Assembly: GCF_000826125.2 (NCBI RefSeq)
Contig: NZ_LN651372.1
Coordinates: 169,386 to 220,594 of the forward strand
DNA length: 51,209 bases
Direction of reading: 5' to 3'
Source: Bhargavaea cecembensis
GTDB lineage: Bacteria > Bacillota > Bacilli > Bacillales_A > Planococcaceae
In this document: positions 1 to 7,933 of the stretch, piece after piece
Numbering within the stretch: the first letter of the stretch is position 1
Layout: every line of letters begins with the position of its first letter
The notes under the pieces: model-generated
What the model saw: only the letters and a program-made list of their open reading frames with translations
Databases searched by the model: none
What the model was told of the DNA's origin: nothing
Position numbers and translations under genes: made by a program

Positions 1-10
1 CCCCCGCCGA

Positions 11-607
11 TCAAGCCGCCCGCCGGAACGGGACCCGCAGGAGCCGCCGGCGGAGCGATCGCGGATGCCCGATGACGCGGACCGGCTGCAGGCCGACCCA
101 TCCGGCAAGCGGCCCTTCGTAGACCGGCGAGAGCCGGGCGGATTCGGCGAAGTCACGGGCCTGCGCGCGCCATGCCGGCGTGTCCGTAATCCGGACGTCC
201 GCACAGGCGAGCATTTCCACGACGAACTGAGAGCAGAAATATGCCCGCCGGCGGGGAATCTCCCGGTTCAGCAGGACGCCGATCAGCCCGAGGAAATTGT
301 ACGTATACCGATCCTGATCCTGCTCGATCTCCTTGATCCGTGCCCGGATCCGGTGCAGCTCCTCCTCCGTCACGCGGAACCGGAAGACGGCGCATTCCGC
401 CTCCTTCAGCAGCCCCTCGCCCGGCCGCTCGCGGACGAAGCCGCCCGAGAGCGGGTTCCACTCCTGTATCCGGCCGAACGAGTACATCTCCCCGAGCTGT
501 TCATCGAACGCGATCGACACGTGATTGAGCCGGCTCCGCGTAAAGCGCCGGATGATTTTTGACAGCACCGTTCCGGTATCCGTCAATACGATAAATACAT
601 CTTTCAT
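11..607 (-). CDS. YiiX/YebB-like NlpC/P60-type cysteine hydrolase
   Basis: A protein of 198 residues that resembles the permuted papain-fold (YiiX/YebB-like NlpC/P60) hydrolases, which cut amide bonds in peptidoglycan or lipid-linked substrates. The His-containing motif LNHVSIAFD lies near residue 28 and the Cys motif FCSQFVVEML near residue 125, in the order expected for a circularly permuted catalytic pair. No signal peptide is seen. The frame stays open far upstream to 1051, but the ATG at 607 follows a GGGGTGG-type ribosome site and begins exactly where family-like sequence begins, so I take it as the start. The actual substrate is unknown. Confidence 0.72.
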   Translation of the reverse strand: MKDVFIVLTDTGTVLSKIIRRFTRSRLNHVSIAFDEQLGEMYSFGRIQEWNPLSGGFVRERPGEGLLKEAECAVFRFRVTEEELHRIRARIKEIEQDQDRYTYNFLGLIGVLLNREIPRRRAYFCSQFVVEMLACADVRITDTPAWRAQARDFAESARLSPVYEGPLAGWVGLQPVRVIGHPRSLRRRLLRVPFRRAA

Positions 608-1016
608 GAAATCCACCCCGTCTTCCCGCCCGGCGTTCCGGCCGGCGGGCTTCTTCTCTCCATCATGAACCGGAATGCCCCTTTCCAAAACGGCCTCGGG
701 CGGGAATCCGCCTCGGTCCCGGGACCGATTGTAATCCGGGACCCGTTTCTTCAATATACGGCGCCCGGGTGCGGAAGGGTTCAAGCGGATGACCCGGTTT
801 TGAAAGAAATTTCCCGGGGGCCTTCCGGTCACGGCGATTCCGCTGGGGATCATGAACGCCTCAACCGTCTCATTGGAGCGCAACCTCATGTCCCCATCAT
901 ACGCGCTGATTCTTAATCTTTTCCGCATGGAGAAGTGAAGATTTTCTGAAGACGGGATGAATCTTCCGGGGCGGTGCTTGCGTATGAATATCATCAGGAC
1001 AGGGAGGGGTTCATTT
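608..1016. other. 409-bp divergent intergenic region
   Basis: The gap lies between two divergently transcribed genes and must carry both promoters. I see no RNA gene, repeat array or convincing terminator. The minus-strand frame is open through most of it, but its translation is arginine and proline rich and has no recognisable domain, so I read it as a GC-driven extension and not as a gene. Confidence 0.5.
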
Positions 1017-1334
1017 ATGCTCGTAACGACGACGAACACGCTGCAGGGCAAGACGGTTGAGACGTATCACGGAATTGTGGTCGGGGAAGCGATCATGGGG
1101 GCGAACATCGTGCGGGATCTCTTCGCGTCGGTGACCGACGTGATCGGCGGCCGCAGCTCGGCATATGAAAGCAAACTGGCGGAGGCCCGCGACATCGCCC
1201 TCCGGGAAATGGAAGACCGGGCGAAGCGGCTCGGTGCGAACGCGATCATCGGCGTCGACCTCGATTTTGAGACGATCCGCGAAGGCATGCTCATGTGCAT
1301 TGCGACGGGCACGGCCGTGACGGCGCGCGACTGA
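1017..1334 (+). CDS. YbjQ/UPF0145 family protein
   Basis: A protein of 105 residues matching the YbjQ (UPF0145, formerly DUF74) family of small, probably oligomeric, putative heavy-metal-binding proteins. The typical pattern is visible: an N-terminal strand with [11 protein letters not shown], then [16 protein letters not shown], a helix with [15 protein letters not shown], and the C-terminal [13 protein letters not shown] signature around residues 75-90. An upstream in-frame ATG at 957 exists, but the ATG at 1017 has AGGGAGGGG just before it and matches the usual N-terminus. The biochemical role of the family is not settled. Confidence 0.88.
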   Translation: MLVTTTNTLQGKTVETYHGIVVGEAIMGANIVRDLFASVTDVIGGRSSAYESKLAEARDIALREMEDRAKRLGANAIIGVDLDFETIREGMLMCIATGTAVTARD

Positions 1335-1373
1335 TGGCCTGGCAGCAGATTACAGCTTGACAACCTCAAAGCA

Positions 1374-1404
1374 GAACCCCTTCCGGCCGCTCCGGAAGGG
1401 GTTC
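1374..1404. terminator. Bidirectional terminator hairpin
   Basis: Perfect stem GAACCCCTTCCG with CCGGAAGGGGTTC around a short loop lies between the convergent ends of the YbjQ and CDF genes. A-rich sequence on one side and T-rich on the other fit termination in both directions. Confidence 0.8.
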
Positions 1405-1411
1405 ATTTGAT

Positions 1412-2353
1412 TTACGGCAGGCCTTCCGCTTTCGGGTCCGCCATGATCAGTTCGCACGTGCAGTTGTCGAATTCTTTGGCGAGCGCGGCGTTGGCTTCGC
1501 GCATGGCTGACTGTAGCGACGGTACCGAGAGGGTGTCGCGCCCGGTTCTGAAATACACGGCCACCCACATCCTCCGTCCCGTGCGGGTCACGTCATAAAA
1601 CACGGACTCCAGTTCATGTCTTTCCAGCACGCGGTTGCACGCAGACTTGATGCGGTCCATCGTCTCTTTCTCCGGGGAAATGAGGATCACGTCTTTGATT
1701 GCCCGGAAGAGCATTTTCATCGCCTCCGGCAGCATGAACAGCACGATGAGCACGGAGACGATCTGGTCAAAGTACGGGGAAAGCCATTCCAACGGGGTCC
1801 CTTTCAAGAACGTTGATCCGAAGAAGGCTGCCCCCATTCCGACGCTGTACGCCACGTCCACTTTCCAGCCATAGACCTCCATGTTGATGATCGGCGATGA
1901 CAGCGACCGGTTCATCCGGCGCATGATGATCAGGATGACGAGACTGGCCACGGCGACGATTCCCTGGAAAATCGAGATCTGGATGCCGGCCACTTCATTG
2001 CCGCCCGACAGCGCAACCTCCACGCTCTTCGCCGACAGGCCGAGTGTCACCGACAGGAGCATGAGACCTTTGGCGATGACCAGAATGGATTCCAACTGCG
2101 AAAATCCGAACGGAAGCTTTTCCGAGATCGGCCTGTGAAACAGCGGCATGAGAAACAGCATAAGCCCGACGACCAGCAATTCGGACGCATCATACGCCGC
2201 GTCCATCAGCACGGCCTGGGATCCCGAATAAATCGCCATTAAAAATTCGGCCAAGGCAAAAAGGCTGCCCGTCCAGAACGACAGCCACAAAATCCGTTTT
2301 TCGATCTTCACTTCTTTTAACACGGTAAACGTCCTCTCCCGCCCCGCTGTCAC
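1412..2353 (-). CDS. Cation diffusion facilitator (CDF) family transporter
   Basis: A 313-residue membrane transporter of the CDF family, which exports divalent metals by proton antiport. About six transmembrane helices cover residues 20-215, followed by a roughly 90-residue cytosolic domain. The second helix carries DAAYDASE, corresponding to the family's first metal-site Asp pair; the fifth helix carries GWKVDVAY, where an Asp is kept but the usual His is replaced, so metal choice may differ from zinc exporters. The GTG start at 2353 follows AGGAGGAAG. It is the last gene of a minus-strand group with the membrane protein at 2372 and nitronate monooxygenase at 2849, with gaps of only 3-18 bp. 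Confidence 0.85.
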   Translation of the reverse strand: MTAGRERTFTVLKEVKIEKRILWLSFWTGSLFALAEFLMAIYSGSQAVLMDAAYDASELLVVGLMLFLMPLFHRPISEKLPFGFSQLESILVIAKGLMLLSVTLGLSAKSVEVALSGGNEVAGIQISIFQGIVAVASLVILIIMRRMNRSLSSPIINMEVYGWKVDVAYSVGMGAAFFGSTFLKGTPLEWLSPYFDQIVSVLIVLFMLPEAMKMLFRAIKDVILISPEKETMDRIKSACNRVLERHELESVFYDVTRTGRRMWVAVYFRTGRDTLSVPSLQSAMREANAALAKEFDNCTCELIMADPKAEGLP

Positions 2354-2371
2354 GGGACTTCCTCCTCCATT

Positions 2372-2845
2372 TTAATGAATCGGCGGGCGGTCCTCAACTT
2401 TGTGACCATCGTCCGGAAGAACTTCCCCATCCGAAGGTCCCGACGAACCGGCGACCGCGCAAAGGAACGCGATCCAGAACGGAGTGATGGAGAGCCAGAA
2501 CAGGAGAGTGAGTTCAGTCCCCTCGCTGAACCGGTCGCTCGTGTCCACGACCGGGAAGAACAGGCCGAACAGGAAATAAATCAGCAGGAAATACGGGATC
2601 CACAGAAGGGACAGGACGAACCGGGACGGCCGCACGCCGAGCCAGCGCCGGATGAGCAGGAATCCGGCCGCGGACAGGACGGCGATCCACACGGAATTCA
2701 GGAAGAAGCTCGCGGTCACGAGCGTGTCCGGCTCCCAGTCCATGACGCGGAGGATCCGGTTGGCGTTGAGGTCGGCCAGTACTGGAACGGCGACCATGAG
2801 GGCAAAGAGGACGGCGAGGGCATTCAGGCGGAGGAAAATTCTCAT
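2372..2845 (-). CDS. Hypothetical four-helix membrane protein
   Basis: I do not recognise the family. The 157-residue product has four likely transmembrane segments (about residues 6-24, 45-65, 78-100 and 112-132) and a polar, acidic C-terminal tail ending in a run of Asp, Lys and Pro residues. It starts with ATG three bases after the nitronate monooxygenase stop and ends 18 bp before the CDF transporter start, so the three genes are probably cotranscribed. Nothing in the sequence shows its role. Confidence 0.7.
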   Translation of the reverse strand: MRIFLRLNALAVLFALMVAVPVLADLNANRILRVMDWEPDTLVTASFFLNSVWIAVLSAAGFLLIRRWLGVRPSRFVLSLLWIPYFLLIYFLFGLFFPVVDTSDRFSEGTELTLLFWLSITPFWIAFLCAVAGSSGPSDGEVLPDDGHKVEDRPPIH

Positions 2846-2848
2846 GCC

Positions 2849-3880
2849 TCAGATCTTTTCCTCCGCTGCGCCGCCCGTCAGCCGCTCCACAATCTCCGCC
2901 ACCGTGCCGCCTTCGCCGCGCCAGCCGTTTTCACCGCTCCAGAGCGACAGGAGGCCGGAGTCCCCCTGTTTTCCGGCTTCCGACCGGATCGGTTTCGTCA
3001 AGCCGTTCTGGAGCGGGTACGGGGCGATCGGCGCGCCGGCCATCTCCCGGGTGAACCGGTTGGCCAGTCCGCGGGCGCTTTTCCCGCTGAATGCCTTCGT
3101 GATGACGGTGTCCCCGTCAGCGGCGCCGAGGATCGCTTCTTTATGAAGCGAGTTCGCCCCGCTTTCTTCGGAGACGAGCAGCGCGGTGCCGACCTGGACG
3201 GCGGAGGCGCCGGCGTCCAGCGCAGCGCGGACTGTTTCCGCGTCCCAGATGCCGCCGGCCGCGATCAGCGGAACCGAGACGTCCGTTTCCGCCAGCAGAT
3301 CGCCGAGCGACAGGAACCGGTCTTCCCCGTCGAACGCCCCGCGGTGGCCGCCGGCTTCCTTTCCCTGCAGGACGACCGCGTCCATCCCGGCCCGTTCTGC
3401 CTGGACCGCCTCTTCAGGCGTCGTCGCCGTGCCGATGAGGAAGCAGCCGGCGCCCTTCAGCCGGAGGACCGAGTGCTCATCCGGCAGGCCGAACGTGAAC
3501 GACACGACCGGCACGTGCTCCTCGGCGAGCACCGCGACCTGTTCCCCGAACCCGCTTTCGCCGAGCGCCGGCAGTTCTTCCGGCAGTCCGAGCTCTTCCC
3601 GGTACGGCCGGAGCGCTCCGAACGCCGCTTTGATCACGTCCGGATCCCGCTCGGGGTTTTCCGGAACGAACAGGTTCACGCCGAACGGCCTTTCCGTCAG
3701 CTCCCGGATCTCCCGGACCGCCTTCCGCGTCACATCCGCCGTCATATATCCCGCGCCAAGCGACCCGAGGATCCCCGCCCCGCAGCACGCCGCGACGAAC
3801 TTCGGCGGCGTCGATCCGGCCATCGGGGCCTGGATGATCGGATGTTGCAGATTGAATGCCTTCCACCAGTTGCTGTTCAT
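2849..3880 (-). CDS. Nitronate monooxygenase (2-nitropropane dioxygenase family)
   Basis: A 343-residue FMN-dependent TIM-barrel enzyme that oxidises alkyl nitronates such as propionate-3-nitronate to the corresponding carbonyl and nitrite. Visible family marks are HPIIQAPMAGS at residues 14-24, the GAGILGSLGAGY loop, VVSFTFGLP near residue 125, the GKEAGGHRGAF substrate and flavin loop near residues 174-184, and the C-terminal phosphate-binding AAGGIWDAETVRAALDAGASAVQVGT. The start at 3880 has GGGAGG seven bases upstream. It heads a three-gene unit. A five-unit family A repeat array begins only 30 bp upstream of its start codon, in the place where its promoter would be expected. Confidence 0.88.
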   Translation of the reverse strand: MNSNWWKAFNLQHPIIQAPMAGSTPPKFVAACCGAGILGSLGAGYMTADVTRKAVREIRELTERPFGVNLFVPENPERDPDVIKAAFGALRPYREELGLPEELPALGESGFGEQVAVLAEEHVPVVSFTFGLPDEHSVLRLKGAGCFLIGTATTPEEAVQAERAGMDAVVLQGKEAGGHRGAFDGEDRFLSLGDLLAETDVSVPLIAAGGIWDAETVRAALDAGASAVQVGTALLVSEESGANSLHKEAILGAADGDTVITKAFSGKSARGLANRFTREMAGAPIAPYPLQNGLTKPIRSEAGKQGDSGLLSLWSGENGWRGEGGTVAEIVERLTGGAAEEKI

Positions 3881-3910
3881 TTTATCGCCTCCCGAATAGT
3901 GTGCGGCGCG

Positions 3911-4008
3911 TGAATCGAACGATTATGCATTTGAATCGAACGATTGCGCCTTTGAATCGAACGATTAAGCGTTCGAATCGAACGATTGCGCCGCCGAATC
4001 GAACGATT
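3911..4008. repeat. 21-bp phased array A1 (5 units, core GAATCGAACGATT)
   Basis: Units start at 3911, 3932, 3953, 3974 and 3995, exactly 21 bp apart. The core (T/C)GAATCGAACGATT is identical in all five and contains the dyad AATCG-AA-CGATT. The seven-base spacers vary and loosely alternate between an AT-richer and a GC-richer type. The array fills the gap between the stop of the PstS-like gene (4029) and the start of nitronate monooxygenase (3880). Reading it in any frame gives a heptapeptide repeat because 21 is a multiple of three. Confidence 0.92.
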
Positions 4009-4028
4009 GCCAGACGACGGACGTTCTT

Positions 4029-5171
4029 TTACTTCCCAATCCCTACATACCCTGTCTTCTCCACGATCTCCTGCCCTTCCTCCGACAGCACCCAGTCGAT
4101 GAACGGTTCGACATTCGGATTGGCCGTGCCGGCGGTGATTGCATAGAGCTCGCGGGTGAGCGGGTAGTCGCCGGAGCGGATCGTGTCGACCGCGGGCCTC
4201 ACGCCGTCGACCGCGAGCAGCTTGATCTCATTGTTGCCGATCATCGATTCGGAATAATAACGGAACGTGTAGCCGATCGCCCCGCCGAAGTTCCGGTAGT
4301 CGGCGACGTCCTCGATCATGCCGCTCATGAGGTCTGCGGTATTCTCGGTCGGCGCAGCCATGATCGGCGTGTCGCCCATGAAGTCCTCGAGAGCGGTCTG
4401 GCTCCCGCTGTCGGGCGGCCGCTGATATGCGCGGATCTTCGTCCGCTTTCCGCCGGCTTCCTTCCAGTTCGTCAGTTCACCGGAATAAATGCCGCGCAGC
4501 TGATCCTGCGTCAGACCGTCCACCGGATTGTCCTCGTTCACGAAAAAGACGAATGCCTCCTTCCCGACCGGGGTGAGGACGAGTTCCTTCCCGGCTTCTT
4601 CCGCGCGTCGTCTTTGCGCTTCGGACGGGCCGAGTGCGAAGATGAGATCGGCTTCTCCGGCGATCAGCCTCCTGTACGCCTCTCCCGTGCGGTTCGACAT
4701 CACTTCGCTTTCGTACGGATCGTATTCCCTCTCCGGATATACCGCCTCGGCGAACGACGCGTACACCGGATACAGCGCCGTCGCCCCGTCGATCACCGGC
4801 AGGTCTTCGGTGATCTTGAATGAAGCGGGCTGATCGAGACTGACCGTCTTCGTCCCGGAAAACGGCGCGTAATCAAACAGATCCACTTCCTGCGCCGAGA
4901 CGACGGGCTTTGACTGCATATACCAAAGCGGAACCGAAGCGACGATCCCGGCGAGCAGAATCCCGGCCGGCACCCCGTAGAACACCTTCCGGCTCCTCAC
5001 GTTGAAAATCGCCATGCCGATGATCGTGATGAACCCGATCAGCAACCCGAGGAACGCCGGCGCCCAGTGGATGAGCCCGCCGAACACGATGTACAGGATC
5101 GGCGTAATCGAGAAAATCAAAATAAAAACCGTGATACCGACGAGCGACAGCACCTTCCCCGCCACCTTCAT
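4029..5171 (-). CDS. Membrane-anchored PstS-like substrate-binding protein
   Basis: A 380-residue protein with three predicted transmembrane helices at about residues 8-30, 36-58 and 68-88, followed by an extracytoplasmic phosphate-type periplasmic-binding (PBP-like) domain. Binding-domain marks are DGATALYPVYASFAEAVYP, GEADLIFALGPSE, the hinge GKEAFVFFVNEDNPVDGLT, GIYSGELTNWKEAGG and DSGSQTALEDFM. No lipobox is present and no pstCAB genes are nearby, unlike a normal PstS. The ATG at 5171 follows GAAAGGGGTGGGG. It may sense or bind phosphate or a similar oxyanion while tethered to the membrane; that role is inferred. Confidence 0.78.
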   Translation of the reverse strand: MKVAGKVLSLVGITVFILIFSITPILYIVFGGLIHWAPAFLGLLIGFITIIGMAIFNVRSRKVFYGVPAGILLAGIVASVPLWYMQSKPVVSAQEVDLFDYAPFSGTKTVSLDQPASFKITEDLPVIDGATALYPVYASFAEAVYPEREYDPYESEVMSNRTGEAYRRLIAGEADLIFALGPSEAQRRRAEEAGKELVLTPVGKEAFVFFVNEDNPVDGLTQDQLRGIYSGELTNWKEAGGKRTKIRAYQRPPDSGSQTALEDFMGDTPIMAAPTENTADLMSGMIEDVADYRNFGGAIGYTFRYYSESMIGNNEIKLLAVDGVRPAVDTIRSGDYPLTRELYAITAGTANPNVEPFIDWVLSEEGQEIVEKTGYVGIGK

Positions 5172-5316
5172 AACCCCACCCCTTTCCCCTATTCTAATGG
5201 AGAGACGCCCGTACAGGGAAGACGGTTTCAAAATTGCGGAAATACTTCCGGATGTTTAGCGCGGGGCCGGAGCGGAAACACTAGATATAGACAATTTCTG
5301 AAAGGAGTGCGGACAA

Positions 5317-5475
5317 ATGAATGAAAAGAAGCCTCCACACGAACGGATGACCGAGAAGAACAACGGCCTCTCCGACACACAGGAAGTGCTGTACCAGGAC
5401 GACTTCAACCGGGCCGATAAGGCTGCGGAGGATGAACAGTCGAACAGCCAATCCTCCGAGAAAGACAGCAAGTGA
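5317..5475 (+). CDS. Small acidic hypothetical protein (52 aa)
   Basis: A short ORF with a good ribosome site (AAAGGAGTG, eight bases before the ATG). The product is highly charged, has no membrane segment, and its last third is rich in Glu, Ser, Gln and Lys. It is likely intrinsically disordered. It stands 62 bp ahead of the SDR gene on the same strand. I do not recognise the family. Confidence 0.6.
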   Translation: MNEKKPPHERMTEKNNGLSDTQEVLYQDDFNRADKAAEDEQSNSQSSEKDSK

Positions 5476-5536
5476 CATACCCGCCGCCCCGCAGCCGGAC
5501 TGCGCGGGCGGTTTTTGGATGAGAGGAAGGATACCC

Positions 5537-6181
5537 ATGAATGTACTCGTCATCGGCGCTAACGGGCAGATCGGCCGTCAAGTCGTCGGTCTGCTGAAGG
5601 AAAGCAAAAATCATACTCCCCGGGCGATGGTGCGGAGCGAAGAACAGGCGGGGCGCTTTGAACGAGATGGGGTGGAAACGATTGTTGCCGACCTGGAGGG
5701 GAGCGTCGAGCAGCTCACGCGTGCGATGGTCGGCATCGACGCCGTCGTGTTTGCAGCAGGTTCCGGCGGACATACCGGTCCGGACAAGACGCTCCTGATC
5801 GACCTGGACGGTGCAGTGAAATCAATGGAAGCCGCCGAAAAAGGCGGGATCGGCCGGTTCATCCTCATCAGCGCCCTCCAGGCCAATCACCGGGAAAATT
5901 GGAACGAGACCATCCGGCCGTACTACGTTGCGAAGCATTATGCGGACCGGGCACTCACCGAAAGCAGCCTGGACTACACGATCATCCGGCCGGGCGGACT
6001 CATGAACACACCCGGCACCGGCCGGGTGACCGCAGCCGAAAACCTTGAGGGCGGATCGATCTCCCGCGAAGACGTCGCCCGGACGATCGTCGCCGCCCTC
6101 GATGAGGACAAAACGATCCGCCGCGCATTCGACCTCGTTGCCGGAGATACTTCCATCGCAGAGGCCTTGGAGAAGATATAA
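5537..6181 (+). CDS. NAD(P)-binding SDR-type oxidoreductase (YhfK-like)
   Basis: A 214-residue Rossmann-fold protein of the atypical short-chain dehydrogenase/NmrA-like group. The nucleotide-binding glycine motif GANGQIG lies at residues 7-13, followed by RQVVGLLKES. The strand VVFAAGSGGHTG and LISALQANHRENW match the middle of the fold, and IIRPGGLMNTPGTGRV near residues 149-164 is the family's substrate-pocket segment. Closest in my memory is Bacillus YhfK, but the substrate is not known. The ATG at 5537 follows GAGAGGAAGG. A strong hairpin ends the gene at 6190-6222. Confidence 0.85.
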   Translation: MNVLVIGANGQIGRQVVGLLKESKNHTPRAMVRSEEQAGRFERDGVETIVADLEGSVEQLTRAMVGIDAVVFAAGSGGHTGPDKTLLIDLDGAVKSMEAAEKGGIGRFILISALQANHRENWNETIRPYYVAKHYADRALTESSLDYTIIRPGGLMNTPGTGRVTAAENLEGGSISREDVARTIVAALDEDKTIRRAFDLVAGDTSIAEALEKI

Positions 6182-6189
6182 AGCAGAAA

Positions 6190-6222
6190 CGCCGCCGACC
6201 GGGAAGACCGGTCGGCGGCGTT
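6190..6222. terminator. Terminator between SDR gene and ywbE
   Basis: The stem CGCCGCCGACCGG pairs with CCGGTCGGCGGCG over a five-base loop and is followed by TTTGTTC. It lies between convergent genes and can serve both. Confidence 0.85.
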
Positions 6223-6225
6223 TGT

Positions 6226-6426
6226 TCATTCTTCGATGATTTCCTGCACACGGCCGACCTGGCCGTCCTCGAGCCGCACTTTGATGCCGTGCGGATGGGT
6301 CGGAGAATTTGTGAGGAGATCCTTCACGATTCCCTCGGTCAGCTTCCCGGTCCGCTGGTCTTTCTTCAGGACGATGTTCACGCGCTGTCCGGGTTTCACG
6401 TCCGCGCGGGTTTTTCCGTTTTTCAT
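6226..6426 (-). CDS. ywbE: YwbE family protein
   Basis: A 66-residue basic protein matching the conserved YwbE family of Bacillota, whose function is unknown. The family pattern is clear: an N-terminal lysine-rich start, PGQRVNIVLKKDQRTGKLTEG, KDLLTNSPTHPHGIKVRLE and a VGRVQEI end. The compact beta-rich sequence suggests a small nucleic-acid-binding or KOW-like fold, which is only an inference. A family D repeat array covers 6462-6559, directly upstream, where its promoter should be. Confidence 0.88.
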   Translation of the reverse strand: MKNGKTRADVKPGQRVNIVLKKDQRTGKLTEGIVKDLLTNSPTHPHGIKVRLEDGQVGRVQEIIEE

Positions 6427-6461
6427 TCGGGTTCAGCTCCTTTTTCCGGTGTTGCTTCTAT

Positions 6462-6559
6462 GAGTGTCGACTTTGTGGCTGCGGGTGTCAACTTTCAGCA
6501 GGTGAGTGTTAATTCCTCGGTGTCGAGTGTCAACTTTCCGCATGCGGGTGTCAACTTCC
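6462..6559. repeat. 21-bp phased array D (5 units, core GAGTGTCAACTTT)
   Basis: Units start at 6462, 6483, 6504, 6525 and 6546, exactly 21 bp apart. The core is G(A/G)GTGTCAACTTTC; the third unit is the most diverged (GAGTGTTAATTCC) and the others have at most two changes. It lies between ywbE (start 6426, minus strand) and the stop of the membrane-kinase gene (6657). No other copy of this family is in the window. Confidence 0.82.
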
Positions 6560-6656
6560 CCGGTTCCCCGTCAACCCAAAAAACAAAAGCCGCTCCGCGA
6601 TTGCAGAACGACTTGTTTGCGAGTGTTCCCTTCCCGCCCCAAAATAAACAGAATTA

Positions 6657-7916
6657 TTATTTAAATGTCAATTTCCCGTCTACCAGGTCCCGCACGAACA
6701 GTTCGAGCCGGCGCTTCACTTCGTCTTCGGTGAGCGTGGTGACGCCGAAGGGGATCCAGCGGCGGGCGATGCCGTCGGTACCGCTCCCTGCGAGCCACCC
6801 GTAGACCGCGCGGAGGTCCCAGTAGCGGCTGTACGAGAATGCTTCGCCGGCAGATTCGCGGTACGTCTTCAAAAATCGGTCTGCGACTTCTTCGCCGTGG
6901 ATGAGCGCGAGGGCGATGCGCATCCGGCCGATGTCGGTCTGGGGGATGCCGATGCCGGCGTGTTCCCAGTCGACGATGCCGCTCACATGGCCGTCGTCGA
7001 ACAGGATATTCGCGGGTTCGCAGTCGCCGTGGATGAACCGGAGCGGGGCGTCTTCGGCTTCGCGCGCGAAGAGGTCCGCGGCGCGCTGCCAGATGTCCCG
7101 GTCGATCGCCCATTCCGGCACGACGGGATCCGCCGGGACGGGATCCGTCAGCCGGGCGCCGGCCGGGTCGGCCTTGTGCACCCGGCCCATGACGTCCGCA
7201 ATCTCGTCCGCCCACAGGTCAAAGCTGAGCGGGTGGAGGAAAACCCCGCCGCCAATACGGCGCATGAGGAGGAGTGAACCGGGCTGTCCGTCCTCCTTCA
7301 CGTCTGCCGCCGCAAGTTCCGGCGCGGGCAGCCCCCGGTCCGCGGCGAACTGGAGGGCATCCGCCTCGCCGGCCGCTTTTTCCGCATGGACCGACGCCTT
7401 CACGACAAACGGCTCCTTTTCTTCATTCGTGAATTCATAGACACGGTGACCATCGCCCGAGGGGATTTCCTTGAAGGACTTCAGCTTCACTTCACCGACC
7501 CGGCCGGCGATCCAGTCGACCGTCCCCTTCGGCAGGTCGATGTCCGGGATGAGCGTCTTGCGCCAGAACACGAGGCCGAGCAGCGCGCCCGCCAGGACGA
7601 GGAAAAATCCGGGCCAGTTGATGACGGCTGCGCTGAGGACGAGCGTCAGCACGGCGACGCCAAATTTCCTTTTCCAGACGAGCATGATGCCGAGCAGGAT
7701 CATGAACACGCCGAAGATCGTCGGGAAGAGGAGCGAGTCGAGGCGGATCCAGATGCCGCGCGTCACTTCGACGAGCACCGGATCCCCCCGCCCGGGCAGG
7801 CAGAGCGCGCCGTACACCCGGAGCCAGTACATGTAATAGTAATAAACCGTGTAGATCCCGCCCGCGAGCACGAGCAGCCCGGGCAGGAAGTTGCGGATCG
7901 GCCGTGCAGCGGACAT
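6657..7916 (-). CDS. APH-family phosphotransferase with N-terminal membrane domain
   Basis: A 419-residue fusion. Residues 1-115 hold about four hydrophobic segments (around 10-30, 57-77, 80-93 and 94-112). Residues 130-419 form an aminoglycoside-phosphotransferase-type kinase domain: the catalytic loop is FIHGDCEPANILF with H296 and D298, and the metal-binding Asp is D316 in GIVDWEHAG. The VVKASVHAEKAAGEADAL segment supplies the Lys/Glu pair of the N-lobe. Soluble family members phosphorylate small alcohols such as choline, homoserine or antibiotics. GTG and ATG codons lie upstream, but GGAGGAGGAG stands six bases before the ATG at 7916. It follows the amidohydrolase by 17 bp and is probably cotranscribed. 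Its substrate is unknown. Confidence 0.78.
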   Translation of the reverse strand: MSAARPIRNFLPGLLVLAGGIYTVYYYYMYWLRVYGALCLPGRGDPVLVEVTRGIWIRLDSLLFPTIFGVFMILLGIMLVWKRKFGVAVLTLVLSAAVINWPGFFLVLAGALLGLVFWRKTLIPDIDLPKGTVDWIAGRVGEVKLKSFKEIPSGDGHRVYEFTNEEKEPFVVKASVHAEKAAGEADALQFAADRGLPAPELAAADVKEDGQPGSLLLMRRIGGGVFLHPLSFDLWADEIADVMGRVHKADPAGARLTDPVPADPVVPEWAIDRDIWQRAADLFAREAEDAPLRFIHGDCEPANILFDDGHVSGIVDWEHAGIGIPQTDIGRMRIALALIHGEEVADRFLKTYRESAGEAFSYSRYWDLRAVYGWLAGSGTDGIARRWIPFGVTTLTEDEVKRRLELFVRDLVDGKLTFK

Positions 7917-7933
7917 GGCCATCTCCTCCTCCA

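Noticed and set aside
608-1051. N-terminal extension of the YiiX-like gene up to 1051
   Set aside because: No domain match, would overlap the YbjQ gene start, and a proper ribosome site precedes the ATG at 607.
2375-3913. A 512-codon plus-strand ORF antisense to nitronate monooxygenase
   Set aside because: Arginine- and glutamate-rich translation with no domain, lying opposite clear genes; it reflects the high GC of third codon positions.
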